Shown here in pieces: positions 1-7,712 of a stretch of DNA of 64,000 nt. The first letter of the stretch is position 1. Each line of letters begins with the position of its first letter. The stretch covers positions 587,976 to 651,975 of the forward strand of contig NZ_LT706987.1 of the NCBI RefSeq assembly GCF_900155655.1. Reading direction: 5' to 3'. The notes below the pieces were generated by a model that worked only from the letters and a program-made list of their open reading frames with translations, was not told the DNA's origin and did not search any database. Source of the stretch: Prevotella ihumii. Lineage in GTDB: Bacteria; Bacteroidota; Bacteroidia; Bacteroidales; Bacteroidaceae. Position numbers and translations under genes: made by a program.

Positions 1-1219
1 TGGCAGTACGCTCCACCTCCTTTTGAACGGTAACTTTTTCTTCCGTTCCCGACTGCCGGATTGAACCCGAATACAGACGCATGGCGAGCCTGTAATGGAA
101 ATCCTCGTCGAGCATACGGTGCAAATCCCCGGCGATGCCTGCTGCCTTGCCCTCGTGCAGATAGACCATAGCGGGCTTCCCGTATGGGTCGGTGTCAAGT
201 TTCGCCGTCGTATGCACGATGCGTTCCGGGTGGTGGATGAAATAGGCGTTGTCGGTCAGGTCGGTTTTCGTGTCCGTCTGTATTACGGTCATCAGCCGCT
301 CGTCCTGCGACATTTCCTTCTTGCTGAGGTTCTTTTGCAGGACAATCAGGTCACTGCCCACTTCTGTCCCCGCGTTGTCCGTGAACAGGTTGTTGGGCAG
401 GCGTATCGCGGATACCAGATCAGCCTTACTGAACAGCTCGTTACGCACGGAGGTCTTGGTGCTGTTCAATACCCCTTGCGAGGTGATGAACGCCACGATA
501 CCGCCGTCACGCACGGCATCCAGTCCTTTGAGAAAGAAATAGTTGTGGATGGCTTTCTGGGCGGAGCGTCTGCCGAATGAGTCGCTCCGCTGAAACTCAG
601 GGTCGAACACGGCTATGTCTCCGAACGGAATGTTGGACACCGCCAAGTCGAAATAATTGTTGAACGGTCTTTCGATTTTCTCAAAACCGCAGGTGCGCGT
701 TTTCTTGCCGGGATAGAGATGCCTCAGGATTGTACCCGTGAGCAGATCCTTCTCGAAAGCCATCACATCCGCATTGGGGTTGTGCCGCAGCATGGAATCC
801 ACGAACACGCCAACCCCCGCCGACGGTTCGAGCATACGGGCGGGGCGGACGCTGTAATCTGCCAGCACGTCCGCGATGGTGTCGGTTATCTCTTTGGGGG
901 TGTAGAAAGCGGTCAGCACGGACGCTTTCAGCGAATCCACAAACCGCTTGTACTCTGTTTCGTCCTTGCTGTTCTCACGGATAAGCCTGTGCAACTCCAC
1001 TGTCGGGGCGAACAGTTCGAGGTCGGATTTCGCCCACCGGACGGCATCCGTCAGTTCCTTTGCAGGGTTGAGGATACATTTCAGACCGCCGAAACCGCAG
1101 TACCTTTGAAGTATGGCACGCTCTTCGGTTGTCGCTGTCCTGTTTTCCCTGTCAAGGATGAATGCCGTCCGTATCGCCTCGATGTTGTCCCGCAGTTTCT
1201 GTTTGCGGTTAAACGCCAT
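1..1219 (-). CDS. N-6 DNA methylase / helicase-type ICE protein (N-terminal part, cut by window edge)
   Basis: My reading of the minus strand gives a frame starting MAFNRKQKLRDN at 1219 and open to the window edge, about 406 codons. A glycine-rich segment (residues about 42-48, YCGFGGL) is followed near residues 115-200 by an AdoMet-binding-like region (LEPSAGVGVF) and the motif SNIPFG, which resembles the [DNS]PP[YF] motif of amino-methyltransferases. Proteins of this type in Bacteroides ICEs are very large methylase-helicase fusions; the helicase half would lie beyond the window. The start overlaps the end of the DUF1896 gene by about 11 bp, so the two are probably co-translated. Function in the element (self-modification or DNA processing) is inferred. 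Confidence 0.8.
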   Translation of the reverse strand, partial: MAFNRKQKLRDNIEAIRTAFILDRENRTATTEERAILQRYCGFGGLKCILNPAKELTDAVRWAKSDLELFAPTVELHRLIRENSKDETEYKRFVDSLKASVLTAFYTPKEITDTIADVLADYSVRPARMLEPSAGVGVFVDSMLRHNPNADVMAFEKDLLTGTILRHLYPGKKTRTCGFEKIERPFNNYFDLAVSNIPFGDIAVFDPEFQRSDSFGRRSAQKAIHNYFFLKGLDAVRDGGIVAFITSQGVLNSTKTSVRNELFSKADLVSAIRLPNNLFTDNAGTEVGSDLIVLQKNLSKKEMSQDERLMTVIQTDTKTDLTDNAYFIHHPERIVHTTAKLDTDPYGKPAMVYLHEGKAAGIAGDLHRMLDEDFHYRLAMRLYSGSIRQSGTEEKVTVQKEVERTA

Positions 1220-1661
1220 ATTCCCCGATGTAAAGGACGGTTGCCCCCGTCAGCTCCGTGTAGAGCAGGTCGTAATCGGAAGACAGGGCGAAGTTGTCGT
1301 CCGAAAGGTCATAGACGGAGAACACGTTGCCGACAAGCGGCATAAGTTTCAGAATAAAGGCTTCTTGTTTCTCTTCCGGCACTTCGTCGAAAAACTCGCT
1401 CTCCACGACTTCACGGAGAATGGCGTACCGGGAATAGCGCAGCCCGCGCAGCAGCGTGTCCATCGCCTGCTCTTGCGCGCCATCGGCGGGATAGCCTTCG
1501 AGCCGCGCCTTTTCATACGTTTCGGCGGCACGGTCGGCCCGTTCCCGTATGAAAGCGGTGTCAGTCGCCTGTTCAAACTTGTTCGTGCGGAGGTAGTCCA
1601 GCAGGTACAGACCGTAATAGGAAAAGTCGGTCTGACCCTCGTTTTTCTTCTTGTTGTTCAT
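1209..1661 (-). CDS. DUF1896 family protein of the ICE
   Basis: A 150-residue acidic protein starting MNNKKKNEGQTDFSYYGLYLLDYLR. The N-terminal FSYYGLYLLDYLRTNKF block and the regularly helical middle are typical of the DUF1896 family, found almost only in Bacteroidota conjugative elements next to the large methylase gene. No catalytic motif is visible. An upstream in-frame start at 1727 would add 22 residues with no family resemblance, so 1661 was chosen; it follows a short leader containing CCAAAGTA. The stop overlaps the start of the methylase gene. Molecular function is unknown. Confidence 0.75.
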   Translation of the reverse strand: MNNKKKNEGQTDFSYYGLYLLDYLRTNKFEQATDTAFIRERADRAAETYEKARLEGYPADGAQEQAMDTLLRGLRYSRYAILREVVESEFFDEVPEEKQEAFILKLMPLVGNVFSVYDLSDDNFALSSDYDLLYTELTGATVLYIGEYGV

Positions 1662-1768
1662 TACTTTGGAGTTTAGTGGATTGATATTTAACGGGATAAT
1701 TGATTGGAAAAAGGAAGAAAAAGGCACTCGGTATCCCTCCGAGTGCCACCACTAAATCCAAAGTATGA
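1661..1768. other. Hairpin flanked by an inverted leader motif
   Basis: Between the DUF1896 start and the topB stop lies a strong hairpin, GGCACTCGG / CCGAGTGCC, at about 1724-1749. Outside it sits a second, weaker inverted repeat: TACTTTGGAGTTTAGTGG at about 1662-1679 and CCACTAAATCCAAAGTA at about 1748-1764. The inner hairpin could end the upstream message. The outer motif also appears in the topB leader near 4011-4018. Confidence 0.5.
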
Positions 1769-1900
1769 GTGTAATCCGGTATCGAAGAACAATTCATTAC
1801 TCTGAACAAGTGGCAAAGTTAGTGCAAATCGAAGACAATACGAAAAAAACTTGTTTGTTTCTATTGTTGAGATGCAGCCTAACTTATCAAAAGTTAGTGA

Positions 1901-3988
1901 TTATTTCCTTTTTTTCGGATAGGAAGACTTGCATTTCTTTTCCGGGAACACGAACGTCGTGTTATATTCCCCGTCAAAGGCGACTATGGCATCGAAGTTC
2001 TTGCCCTGCTTGCTCTTGAAGCCTTTGAGCGGCTTGGTGTGCCCGTCGGTGAGCAGGTCTTTGATTTCGTCGTCGGACAGGGTGCGTCCCGCTTTCTGCC
2101 GGAACACGGGCAGTCCGCACTCCGTGTTGTCGCAACGTACCACCTTGCCGTAGAACCGCATCCTGCCCGTGCCGCACTTGGGACACGCGCAGCCGGAATC
2201 ACGGCTGCCGAAGAGCTTGTCGCACGAGAGCAGTTCGGAGGTGATTTCCCGTGTGTACGCCTCTATCTCCTTGCGGAAAGTGTCGGCGGGCAGTTCCCCG
2301 CGCTCGATACGTGCCAGTTCCTTTTCCCATTCGCCCGTCATGGCTACATCGGCGATGCGCATCGTCTTCACCACGGAATTGAGGGCGAGTCCCTTTTCGG
2401 TGGGAACAAGCGACTTCTTGCAGCGTTCCATGTAACCGCGCTTGAAAAGCGTTTCGATGATGGACGCTCGTGTGGCGGGAGTGCCGATGCCGCAGTCCTT
2501 CATCGCCTGCCGCAGCGCGTCGTCCTCAATTTCCTTGCCCGCTGTTTCCATTGCCGAGAGCAGGGTGGCTTCGGTATGCAGCGGCTTGGGTTTGGTCTTT
2601 CCTTCGGTGATGGAGGTGGCTTTCAGCGTGAGCGTGTCGCCATCCTGCCAGCCGGGGATGGTAGTTTCCTCCTTTTCCTCGCCATAGACGGCACGCCATC
2701 CGGCTTGCTTCACGACACTGCCTTTCACGGTGAACTCCACTCCGGCACATTCTGCCGTGACAGCAGTCACGTCCTTGACGCATTTTTCGGAGAATGCCTC
2801 TATCATTCGTCCGGCAATCATCTGATAAATGGTGCTGTCCTCTTTGGAGAGGAAGAGCGGTTTCTCTCCCGTGACGAGCAGGGCATGGTGGTCTGTTACC
2901 TTGCCGTCATCCACGCTACGGCGTGTCGGGATGGCTTTTGCCCGCACCTTGTCTTTCCATTCGGGCTGCGTGCCGATAAAGGCGAGTAGCTTGGGGATTT
3001 CAGCGAACACGTCTTCGGGGATGTAGCGGCTTCCCGTTCTCGGATAGGTTATCAACTTCTTCTCGTAGAGCTTCTGCGCGATTTCAAGCGTCTGTTCCGC
3101 CGTGAAGCCGTGCTTGGCGTTGGCTTCTTTTTGGAGCGTGGTCAGGTCGTACAGCAAGGGAGTTTCCTCCGTCTTCTCCTTACGCTCTGCTTTCGTTACC
3201 GTTGCGCTGCCTGCCGCCTTTACCTTATTATATAGCTCCGTTGCCGGTTCTTTCGACTTCCATTTCTCGGAGGATGAGAGTTTCACGACCTCGCCGTCGC
3301 AACCGTCTGTTGCGATATGGAGCTGCCAGAATGCTTCGGACGTAAAACGGCGGTTCTCCCAATAGCGTTCACACACCATCGCCAGCGTGGGTGTCTGCAC
3401 ACGCCCCACCGAATACGTGCCATGTCCGGCGGCTATGGATAACGCCTGAGTGCCGTTGATGCCCACGAGCCAGTCGGATTCGCTCCGCGCTTTGGCGGCG
3501 AGGTATAGGTTGTCGTACCTGCTGCCGTCTTCGAGGTTGCGCAGTCCCTCACGGATAGCCTTGTCGGTGAGCGAGCTGATCCACAGACGCACGAAAGGAG
3601 TGGTGCAACCCGTATAGTGGTAGAGGTAGCGGAAGATAAGCTCTCCCTCGCGTCCGGCATCGGTCGCCACGATGATTTGTTCGCTTGTGTCGAACAGTCT
3701 TTTGATGACTTTTATCTGCGACACCACGCCGCTGTCGGGCTTGTAACCTTTCTCCGTCCTGACCTGACGGGGGACGAGCGTGAATGTGTCGGGAATAATC
3801 GGGAGGTTGTCACGGACAAATCCGCGCACGCCGTAGCCGTCGGGCATGGCAAGCTGAACGAGGTGTCCGAATGCCCATGTCACGGCATAGCCGCCTCCTT
3901 CGAAATATCCTTCCTCTCTCTTTGTCGCGCCCACGATGCGGGCGATTTCACGTGCCACGGAGGGCTTTTCTGCAATGATTGTCTTCAT
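1901..3988 (-). CDS. exc: DNA topoisomerase III (CTnDOT Exc-like)
   Basis: A 695-residue type IA topoisomerase beginning MKTIIAEKPSVAREIARIVGA. The TOPRIM metal-binding motif is visible as ATDAGREGELIFR near residue 110, the active-site tyrosine lies in LITYPRTGSRYI near residue 315, and the C-terminus carries a zinc ribbon (CPKCG then C..C). It matches TopB/Exc proteins of Bacteroides elements, where Exc is the fourth gene of the excision operon. Exc helps excision of CTnDOT in cells, although its topoisomerase activity was reported to be dispensable there. The start at 3988 was preferred over 4045 because it gives the canonical N-terminus. It follows the orf3 gene after about 60 bp. Confidence 0.93.
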   Translation of the reverse strand: MKTIIAEKPSVAREIARIVGATKREEGYFEGGGYAVTWAFGHLVQLAMPDGYGVRGFVRDNLPIIPDTFTLVPRQVRTEKGYKPDSGVVSQIKVIKRLFDTSEQIIVATDAGREGELIFRYLYHYTGCTTPFVRLWISSLTDKAIREGLRNLEDGSRYDNLYLAAKARSESDWLVGINGTQALSIAAGHGTYSVGRVQTPTLAMVCERYWENRRFTSEAFWQLHIATDGCDGEVVKLSSSEKWKSKEPATELYNKVKAAGSATVTKAERKEKTEETPLLYDLTTLQKEANAKHGFTAEQTLEIAQKLYEKKLITYPRTGSRYIPEDVFAEIPKLLAFIGTQPEWKDKVRAKAIPTRRSVDDGKVTDHHALLVTGEKPLFLSKEDSTIYQMIAGRMIEAFSEKCVKDVTAVTAECAGVEFTVKGSVVKQAGWRAVYGEEKEETTIPGWQDGDTLTLKATSITEGKTKPKPLHTEATLLSAMETAGKEIEDDALRQAMKDCGIGTPATRASIIETLFKRGYMERCKKSLVPTEKGLALNSVVKTMRIADVAMTGEWEKELARIERGELPADTFRKEIEAYTREITSELLSCDKLFGSRDSGCACPKCGTGRMRFYGKVVRCDNTECGLPVFRQKAGRTLSDDEIKDLLTDGHTKPLKGFKSKQGKNFDAIVAFDGEYNTTFVFPEKKCKSSYPKKRK

Positions 3989-4049
3989 GTTTTCTTGCTT
4001 TTTTGTTGATACTTTGGATTTTATTTTGGATTCAGTGGCGGACACGGGA

Positions 4050-5618
4050 TTACATTTTCATGCCTTTGTTGTTCTTCTTTTTCGGCTTCTCCTGCTGCTG
4101 TTGCTGGCGGTCGTCCTTTGGGGCGGTCTGACCTTTCTGCAAAGGCTCTTTCAGGTTCTTTGTCGCCTCGTTGGTTTTGCCCTCGTTGTTCACCGCCACC
4201 TGTGTGCGGCTCTCGTTGGACGGGGCGACCTGCTGGGCGTTGTCGGGGTTCGTTTCGTAGCGGTACGGGCGGCCCTTCTCCGGGTTGAACTTGATATACA
4301 TCGTGGCATGGAAGCCCTGCTTGTCGGTCACGTTCTCCAGTTTCACGGCTTTACCCGCCACGTAGTCGGCTTTCTGCTTGTCGGTGAAGTTCACGCCGCT
4401 CCATTTGCTGATGGGGCGGATGCTGCCGTCCTCGTTCATCCACGTGTTGCGGCGTTGCTCCTTCTTGGTCTGTGCGGCATTTTCCCCGCCTTGCGCCTGA
4501 CTTTTCGAGGTGTCACCTTTGGCTTCCTGCGTCTGTGCGGTACGGGGCGACCTTCCGGTTCCCGGCACGAACTCCACGCCGCGCTGCTCCACGTTCACTT
4601 GAAGGGTGGTGACGAACTTCCTGCCGTCGTTGCGCTCGATGAGCTTGTCGCGCACGGGCAGTCCGGCGCGGAGCATGTCCTGCTCCTGTTTGGTGATTTC
4701 CGTCTTGCCGATGCGCTCCGGGATGCGCACCTTGTTTGCCGGAATGTCCGTGATTTCATTCGTCTTGCGGTCGATGCTGATGTAGGAGGGGATGATTTCG
4801 CCCGTTTCCCTGTCCACAATGTCCACGACCCTGCCGAGGTTGCCCGTTTCGCGCAGGTTCTTCCGGTCATCGTCGGAGAATTTGTGTTCCTTGTACTCAT
4901 CTAACTTCTGCTCCTTGCGGATGAAGTGCGGCACGAGGCTGACATTTCCCTCGCCGTCCTTCTTGAAGGAGAGGCGGGCGTCCAGCTCGAATGATTCGCC
5001 GCCGAAGGTGGGCTTGACCTTTACCAAGTCGGACTTGCCGTAGTGGAGCATCTTCGTAAGGTCTCCGGACTTTTCAAGGTCGTCACGCTTCACGCCCCAT
5101 CTGTCCTCCAGCTCCTGCCAGTTGATTTTGCTCTCGTTGATGGGTTGGTAGCCCTGTCTGCCCTGCGTCTGTTGCGGGCTTTCCTGCTGTTCTTTCTGTT
5201 GTTCCATGTTTTCCTGTTTTTGAGGTTCTTGTTTCTCTGTCTTTTGTGCCGCCATCTCTTCCTGCACCTGCTGTTGATAAGGGAAGGTGTCGATTTTGTG
5301 CGGTGCAAGGATTTGTTTGTTCTGGTACGGATGCTGAAGCAGGTCTTTCATCACGCCAAGCATGGAATCCACTTGGTCTGCCGCGATGCGGTAGAAACCG
5401 AAGCGGCTGGGTTCCTTGCACTGCCGGAAGAAGTTCTTGAAGAAGTTGTCCAGCACGTCGCCGTGTCGGTCGAATTGCAGGAAACTCTGCGCGTTCTCAG
5501 CTTTCGCAGGGGTACGCTTGGGTGTGTCGTCTGCATTCAGCCCGGCTACCACGCTGATCTCGCCCGTCTTCTCGTCACGGACTACCAGCACGTCCTTTTC
5601 GTCTTTTTTCTTTGCCAT
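4050..5618 (-). CDS. DUF4099/DUF3945 domain protein (CTnDOT orf3-like)
   Basis: A 522-residue hydrophilic protein. The first 110 residues resemble the DUF4099-type N-terminus (FLQFDRHGDVLDNFFKNFFRQ, then a DSMLGVM block). A Gln/Glu-rich linker follows (about 115-150), then repeated DUF3945-like segments (about 165-330 and 385-450, for example INWQELEDRWGVKRDDLEKSGDLTKMLHYGKSD, shown here only as family evidence). The tail is Lys- and Gln-rich and ends KKKNNKGMKM. In CTnDOT this position is orf3, whose product is not required for excision. It lies in a minus-strand operon with the two excisionase-like genes upstream and exc downstream. Biochemical role is unknown. Confidence 0.85.
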   Translation of the reverse strand: MAKKKDEKDVLVVRDEKTGEISVVAGLNADDTPKRTPAKAENAQSFLQFDRHGDVLDNFFKNFFRQCKEPSRFGFYRIAADQVDSMLGVMKDLLQHPYQNKQILAPHKIDTFPYQQQVQEEMAAQKTEKQEPQKQENMEQQKEQQESPQQTQGRQGYQPINESKINWQELEDRWGVKRDDLEKSGDLTKMLHYGKSDLVKVKPTFGGESFELDARLSFKKDGEGNVSLVPHFIRKEQKLDEYKEHKFSDDDRKNLRETGNLGRVVDIVDRETGEIIPSYISIDRKTNEITDIPANKVRIPERIGKTEITKQEQDMLRAGLPVRDKLIERNDGRKFVTTLQVNVEQRGVEFVPGTGRSPRTAQTQEAKGDTSKSQAQGGENAAQTKKEQRRNTWMNEDGSIRPISKWSGVNFTDKQKADYVAGKAVKLENVTDKQGFHATMYIKFNPEKGRPYRYETNPDNAQQVAPSNESRTQVAVNNEGKTNEATKNLKEPLQKGQTAPKDDRQQQQQEKPKKKNNKGMKM

Positions 5619-5638
5619 TTGAAAAATGTTTTAATGGG

Positions 5639-5989
5639 TTATTTATGAAAGAAATTATGGATACGAGCCTTGTAGAAGGCTATATCTTCTTTTTTGAAGT
5701 CCTTGATATGGTTGGAAAGGAATGTCAGCACATCCTCCTCGCTGTAATAGGTTTTCTTGCCCAGTGTCTTGTAGGGCAATGCGCCGACACTGCGGTAGCG
5801 TTGCAGTGTGCGCTTGCTTATCTGGAGCAGCATGCACAAATCCTGATTGTCGAAAAGGCGGATGCTTTCCGTGATAGTAGGCTGTTTCCCCTCAGCCTTC
5901 ATCGCCAGCAGCAGTTCGTCCTGACGGTCGAGCCGTTCCATCAGCTTCTGCATCCAGCCCTCGAAGTTGTTTCGTGTGAGCAGTTCCAT
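5639..5989 (-). CDS. xis2d: Helix-turn-helix excisionase-like protein (Xis2d-like)
   Basis: A 116-residue protein. After an N-terminal helical segment, a MerR/excisionase-type helix-turn-helix occupies residues about 50-100: DLCMLLQISKRTLQRYRSVG, then LPYKTLGKKTYYSEEDVLTFL. Small basic proteins of this kind bind the element ends and steer the integrase toward excision. The gene sits 3 bp after the other excisionase-like gene and 20 bp before orf3, matching the xis2c-xis2d-orf3-exc order of CTnDOT. The symbol is assigned by position and fold, not by alignment. Confidence 0.72.
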   Translation of the reverse strand: MELLTRNNFEGWMQKLMERLDRQDELLLAMKAEGKQPTITESIRLFDNQDLCMLLQISKRTLQRYRSVGALPYKTLGKKTYYSEEDVLTFLSNHIKDFKKEDIAFYKARIHNFFHK

Positions 5990-5992
5990 GAC

Positions 5993-6349
5993 CTATGTCC
6001 TCCTTCCTTTTGGTTTGCCGCCAGTGCGCAGCGTGTGGTTGCGTTTCAATTCCTGCGGTGTCGCCGCGTCCTCGTTGACGGCACACGCTTCAAGCAGGCG
6101 GTCTATTTCCGACTGCCGGTAGCGGCATTTACCGCGAAGCACGACATAACCGATGCGTTGCTCGCTGCGCATACGCTGGAGGGTGCGGGTACTCACGTTA
6201 AGCAGGTGCGCCGCCTCGCGTGTGGTGAGCAACCTGTCGGGCGATGCCGCTTTCTTGTCGCCGGAGGCGGCACGGACGTGTGCCGCAATCTCCGCTATCT
6301 GTTCCGTCAATGACCGGAAGGCAGAACTTTCCATCGTTATCACTTTCAT
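5993..6349 (-). CDS. xis2c: Helix-turn-helix excisionase-like protein (Xis2c-like)
   Basis: A 118-residue protein beginning MKVITMESSAFRSLTEQIAEI. The helix-turn-helix spans residues about 38-85: RLLTTREAAHLLNVSTRTLQ, then RIGYVVLRGKCRYRQSEIDRLL. The C-terminal tail is basic. A longer frame to 6490 exists, but its extra residues run through a leader-like region rich in repeats, so the internal ATG at 6349 was chosen. This is the first gene of the excision operon. Upstream, toward 6630, is a regulatory gap shared with the divergent gene, holding a motif that also occurs upstream of the integrase gene. Confidence 0.72.
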   Translation of the reverse strand: MKVITMESSAFRSLTEQIAEIAAHVRAASGDKKAASPDRLLTTREAAHLLNVSTRTLQRMRSEQRIGYVVLRGKCRYRQSEIDRLLEACAVNEDAATPQELKRNHTLRTGGKPKGRRT

Positions 6350-6629
6350 ATTCAGTCCTTTATTTTTGTTTATTTTCATGAACATAGGCTGCGCCTCGGC
6401 ATACCGTTCAAGCAAGTTTGACGCTCTACACTCGGCTTGCTCTATGTTTCTGCGACAAAATTCGGCAATAAACAAAAGGGGCTTTAACAACTCACTACGT
6501 GACTCACGTAAGATTTTTACGGAAGATGGCTCCGTAACCCGGTCAAACGGTGCAACAGGCAGCCTTTCAGCGGAAAACGGTACGTGTTAAGGGCTGCATC
6601 GTTACCTTTGCGGGCAAACCGATAATTGC
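6350..6629. promoter_or_regulatory. Divergent regulatory region of the excision operon
   Basis: This 280-bp gap separates the xis2c-like gene (minus) from a plus-strand helix-turn-helix gene. A plus-strand -7 element TACCTTTG lies at 6603-6610, 20 bp before the ATG at 6630. ACTCACGTAA (6502-6511) and TTACGGAA (6517-6524) form a paired motif that recurs upstream of the integrase gene at 13714-13740 in the opposite orientation. The leader next to xis2c (about 6385-6440) contains a GC-rich segment, GGCTGCGCCTC then CTCGGCTTGCTC, also seen near 26810. Confidence 0.5.
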
Positions 6630-6929
6630 ATGAATATGGAAATAGTATCTATCGAGAAAAAGACTTTCGAGATGATGGTGGCGGCATTCGGCGCACTCTC
6701 GGAGAAGGTCGCCGCCCTAAGGCGCAAAAGCGACACGGGGCGCATGGAAAGATGGCTCACGGGCGAGGAGGTCTGCGGGCAGTTGAGAATAAGCCCGCGC
6801 ACGTTGCAGACGCTGCGCGACAGGCGGCTTATCGGCTACTCGCAGATAAACCGCAGGTTCTATTACAAGCCGGAGGAGGTTAAGAGGTTGATACCGCTTA
6901 TCGGCACGCTCTATTCGCACGGCAGATGA
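6630..6929 (+). CDS. Small helix-turn-helix DNA-binding protein
   Basis: A 99-residue protein with a coiled N-terminus (EKKTFEMMVAAFGALSEKVA) and an excisionase-type helix-turn-helix at residues about 45-90: WLTGEEVCGQLRISPRTLQT, then RRLIGYSQINRRFYYKPEEV. It is a paralogue in layout of the two minus-strand genes next to it. It is read away from them and is followed after 31 bp by another gene of the same type. Such paired small regulators are common beside Bacteroidota ICE excision operons. The specific target is unknown. Confidence 0.75.
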   Translation: MNMEIVSIEKKTFEMMVAAFGALSEKVAALRRKSDTGRMERWLTGEEVCGQLRISPRTLQTLRDRRLIGYSQINRRFYYKPEEVKRLIPLIGTLYSHGR

Positions 6930-6960
6930 TTTGATTTATTCACCCACTGAATCCGAAGTT

Positions 6961-7266
6961 ATGATGAACGAGACCAACGATGTTTTTACGATGGAAGACG
7001 AGCCGATAGCCTCTGTGATGCAGGATATGCGCAAAGGCTCGAAATGGCTGTCTGTATTTCTGGAAAGTTACCGCCCTCCGCTGGACGGGGAACGTTACCT
7101 GACTGACGGTGAGGTGGCGGAACTGCTCCGTGTCAGCCGACGCACCTTGCAGGAATACCGCAACAACCGCGTGTTGTCCTTCATACTTTTGGGAGGGAAG
7201 GTGCTTTACCCGGAAACGGGGCTGCGCGAGGTGCTGGAAGCGAACTACCGCAAGCCGCTGGAGTGA
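6961..7266 (+). CDS. Small helix-turn-helix DNA-binding protein
   Basis: A 101-residue protein beginning MMNETNDVFTMEDEP. Residues about 45-95 form an excisionase-type helix-turn-helix: YLTDGEVAELLRVSRRTLQE, then VLSFILLGGKVLYPETGLREVL. The start at 6961 (ATG ATG) is preferred to an upstream TTG at 6931. It is probably co-transcribed with the preceding gene and followed by a terminator at 7287-7327. Likely a regulator or accessory excision factor of the ICE; no closer function can be given. Confidence 0.75.
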   Translation: MMNETNDVFTMEDEPIASVMQDMRKGSKWLSVFLESYRPPLDGERYLTDGEVAELLRVSRRTLQEYRNNRVLSFILLGGKVLYPETGLREVLEANYRKPLE

Positions 7267-7286
7267 GGCGGCCAACATGAAAAAGG

Positions 7287-7327
7287 AAACGGGCGACATT
7301 TTGTGGTGCTGCCCGTTTACTTTTTAT
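7287..7327 (+). terminator. Rho-independent terminator
   Basis: AAACGGGC at 7287-7294 pairs with GCCCGTTT at 7311-7318, followed by a T-rich run. It ends the plus-strand pair of helix-turn-helix genes and marks the right edge of the GC-rich backbone before the AT-rich cargo. Confidence 0.7.
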
Positions 7328-7419
7328 ATACTTGGGTGTTTTAATGACCTTAAAACCAGTTTTTTGATTGATCCAACCAATTTCTATCGTTAGAAATTCA
7401 TATAGTTAATAAAAAGTTG

Positions 7420-7427
7420 TAACTTTG
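7420..7427 (+). promoter_or_regulatory. Bacteroidota -7 promoter element for the cargo operon
   Basis: TAACTTTG at 7420-7427 matches TAnnTTTG and lies 29 bp before the XRE regulator start at 7457. No convincing TTG -33 element is seen at the expected distance. Confidence 0.5.
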
Positions 7428-7456
7428 CATTTAACGCAATCTAAAAATTAATTGTA

Positions 7457-7660
7457 ATGGCAATTTTAAACAACATTAAAAATGTACTATCAGAAAAAGG
7501 AGTTATGAGCAAATGGTTGGCAAAACAATTACAGAAAGATCCTGCAACAGTATCTAAATGGTGTAATAATCATTCTCAACCTGATTTGTACACATTTGTT
7601 CGTATTGCAAATTTGCTTGATGTTGATGTTCATGAACTTATTTGTCATACAAAAAAATAG
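7457..7660 (+). CDS. XRE-type helix-turn-helix regulator
   Basis: A 67-residue protein that is almost entirely one XRE/Cro-type DNA-binding domain: KNVLSEKGVMSKWLAKQLQK, then DPATVSKWCNNHSQPDLYTF, then RIANLLDVDVHELI. It lies 52 bp upstream of hamA in the same direction, in AT-rich DNA unlike the surrounding element. Single-domain XRE proteins often precede restriction and other defence genes, so it probably controls the Hachiman operon. This is inferred from position only. Confidence 0.8.
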   Translation: MAILNNIKNVLSEKGVMSKWLAKQLQKDPATVSKWCNNHSQPDLYTFVRIANLLDVDVHELICHTKK

Positions 7661-7712
7661 TATCTAAAGGAATATAGATGTTTCACCATTTTTAAGCATG
7701 TAAATAAAGTGT

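Noticed and set aside
95..1345. Plus-strand open frames at the left edge
   Set aside because: They lie opposite the methylase gene, whose minus-strand frame has methyltransferase-like motifs; the plus-strand products have none.
2039..5648. Long plus-strand frames opposite topB and orf3
   Set aside because: They are by-products of high G+C coding sequence; the minus-strand products have clear family motifs.
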